From Anaerolineae bacterium (GTDB taxonomy: Bacteria; Chloroflexota; Anaerolineae; Aggregatilineales; J027): DNA of 44,526 nt. Shown here one piece after another: positions 43,277 through 44,526 of the stretch (its first letter is position 1; each line of letters starts with the position of its first letter). The position numbers were made by a program, and so were the translations under genes. The notes below the pieces were generated by a model. That model was given only the letters and a program-made list of their open reading frames with translations. It was not told the origin of the DNA and did no database searches. The stretch covers positions 1 to 44,526 of the forward strand of contig JAIOHL010000165.1 of the NCBI GenBank assembly GCA_019913005.1. Direction: 5' to 3'.

Positions 43277-44526
43277 CTACTCCACCTGTGGCAACCCGGT
43301 ACATGGATAATAGGCCTGCCCCAAAACAACCCGATAATCCACCGTGCGGTCCGGGTCTGGCTCAGTAATCACATCTGAGTTTTGCAGCCCCATCGCCCGT
43401 ACCAACACCTCTACGCTGCTGCCTTTGGCGTCGCCCGTAAAATCATAAATCTTGCTTTGCTCGGCGGTTTCCTCACCAGCCTCCGAATTAATGCTGGCGA
43501 CAATCCCCTCCCACGCCAAACGTTCCTGTGCGACGACAGCCATGCCTTCAACCCCGCTGGCGTTCAGGATTTCGATACGGGGATTTTCACGGAAAAGGCG
43601 ATTTTCGGTGGGAGGTGTCAAGAATTCTTCGACGATTTGGCGGATAGCAGCAGGTCGCATTTTTAAGACCATCGCGCCCTGATTGGTCGTGAAATCAGTC
43701 ACGGCGTTATGGCTAATATAGTGGCTTTCAATCAAGCGAGGATTGAGGTTTGCCCCGATGGAGACCAACGACAAAATTTCGTCCAGCGACAGGTCGGTAT
43801 CCACTGTATCCTGAAATTCACTCCACAAATCGGGAATGGTGGCCCACATATTTTGGGTTTGGAACTGCTGCCACATCGCCCGCAGCAAGAGTTGATGACG
43901 GCGGTTGCGGTCAAAGTCGCTGGTAGTGGCACGCGAACGGGCATACCACAAAGCGGTTGAGCCATTCATATGATGCAGGCCGGGGGTCAGTGTCACCAAG
44001 ACCCAATTAGCGGGTAGATTGGGATTCAGATCATCGGCTTTGAGGCGGTAATCCTCCAATTGGCAGTCTACGACAATATCTACCCCATCCAACGTATCAA
44101 TGATGCTCTGAAACCCGCTGAAATTGACTTTGGCGTAGCGGTCAACCGTGATACCCAAATTGTATTCAATCGTATCTTTCAATAGGGCCGTGCCACCGCC
44201 GTCGTAATCCATCAAATCGCCATGCTGCGAGGCGGTATTGATGCGATCATAGCCATATTCAGGAATATACACATAAAGGTCACGGGGCAGGGATAACATA
44301 TTAACTGTGCCCCGTGTTTTATTGACCAGCACGATTACCAAAACATCGGTGCGATAGGCCGGGTCGTTAGGGCGCTTATCGCTGCCTATTAGCAAAACCG
44401 TCAAGGTATCATCTTCACCCGTTGGAGTCACCCCCTCAACCGAAGTGGGGATAAGGCTCGGTTGAATCAGCGTCGGCGTAATGGAAGGCGTCAACGTGGG
44501 GGATAGTGTATCGGTCACGGTTGGTG
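43277..44526 (-). CDS. LytR-CpsA-Psr (LCP) family protein, 5' end cut off
   Basis: The visible 416 or more residues contain a Thr/Pro-rich linker at the start, the LCP domain (VLLIGSDKRPNDPAYRTDVLVIVLV, NMLSLPRDLYVYIP, YDRINTA, HHMNGSTALWYARSRATTSDFDRNRR), and a LytR C-terminal domain (IEILNASGVEGMA to VVLGQAYYP). LCP proteins attach wall polymers to peptidoglycan, and their membrane anchor lies upstream of this window. The reading frame continues past the right edge, so the coding start is not seen; GTG 44518 is unlikely to be the real start. It is convergent with the TPR gene. Confidence 0.9.
   Translation of the reverse strand, partial: PTVTDTLSPTLTPSITPTLIQPSLIPTSVEGVTPTGEDDTLTVLLIGSDKRPNDPAYRTDVLVIVLVNKTRGTVNMLSLPRDLYVYIPEYGYDRINTASQHGDLMDYDGGGTALLKDTIEYNLGITVDRYAKVNFSGFQSIIDTLDGVDIVVDCQLEDYRLKADDLNPNLPANWVLVTLTPGLHHMNGSTALWYARSRATTSDFDRNRRHQLLLRAMWQQFQTQNMWATIPDLWSEFQDTVDTDLSLDEILSLVSIGANLNPRLIESHYISHNAVTDFTTNQGAMVLKMRPAAIRQIVEEFLTPPTENRLFRENPRIEILNASGVEGMAVVAQERLAWEGIVASINSEAGEETAEQSKIYDFTGDAKGSSVEVLVRAMGLQNSDVITEPDPDRTVDYRVVLGQAYYPCTGLPQVE

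Noticed and set aside
1-44526. CRISPR array, insertion sequence, integrase, attachment site or replication origin
   Set aside because: No direct repeat array, transposase motif or DnaA-box cluster was recognised on either strand by reading.

Overview
The window is a 44.5 kb bacterial chromosome segment. Its first 18 kb is a long, nearly uninterrupted ribosomal protein superoperon on the plus strand. The remainder is a mixed accessory and metabolic region. Gene order (tuf, S10-spc-alpha clusters, adk-map, rpoA-rplQ-truA, rplM-rpsI), the MazG/tetrapyrrole methylase fusion, PIG-L deacetylases of the PHADD type, an amylosucrase and an LCP-family wall protein together suggest a member of the Chloroflexota, perhaps Anaerolineae-like. 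That assignment is inference from gene content, not a database result.

Region 1 (1-17,935): the 3' end of tuf, then rpsJ, rplC, rplD, rplW, rplB, rpsS, rplV, rpsC, rplP, rpmC, rpsQ, rplN, rplX, rplE, rpsN, rpsH, rplF, rplR, rpsE, rpmD, rplO, secY, adk, map, rpsM, rpsK, rpsD, rpoA, rplQ, truA, rplM and rpsI. Spacing is tight, and rpsQ/rplN and rpsE/rpmD overlap by exactly 14 nt each. infA and rpmJ, often found between map and rpsM, are not there. Hairpins lie in the gaps before rpsJ, rplF, secY, rpoA and rplM. A rho-independent terminator closes the block after rpsI.

Region 2 (17,960-25,014): a YabN-like MazG fusion; a two-gene module with its own candidate promoter (a 936-aa TIR-NACHT-transmembrane-HEAT-like protein followed 13 nt later by a membrane protein resembling a type IV prepilin peptidase with both catalytic aspartates changed to asparagine); an orphan LarA-family gene; a 406-nt non-coding stretch; and tRNA-Pro(CGG) with a well-formed promoter. 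The TIR-NACHT plus pseudo-peptidase pair is the most unusual content: it looks like an NLR-type immune sensor with an unstudied membrane partner.

Region 3 (25,077-32,096, plus strand): a CDP-alcohol phosphatidyltransferase, a 78-aa orphan, amylosucrase, MurJ lipid II flippase, an HSD10-like dehydrogenase and an alpha-methylacyl-CoA racemase-like enzyme. The last two could act together in branched acyl-CoA metabolism.

Region 4 (41,816-32,097, minus strand): ten genes with gaps of 4-38 nt or overlaps, probably one transcription unit from a promoter near 41,860: PfkB/pseudouridine kinase-like, endonuclease III, a two-GAF histidine kinase, PIG-L deacetylase, a short histidine kinase, Ca2+/H+ antiporter, proline dehydrogenase, a pteridine reductase-like SDR whose catalytic Tyr is His, a ParB-like-fold protein, and a second SDR. 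A divergent TPR protein and a partial LCP-family gene end the window. No CRISPR array, insertion sequence, rRNA or origin was seen.
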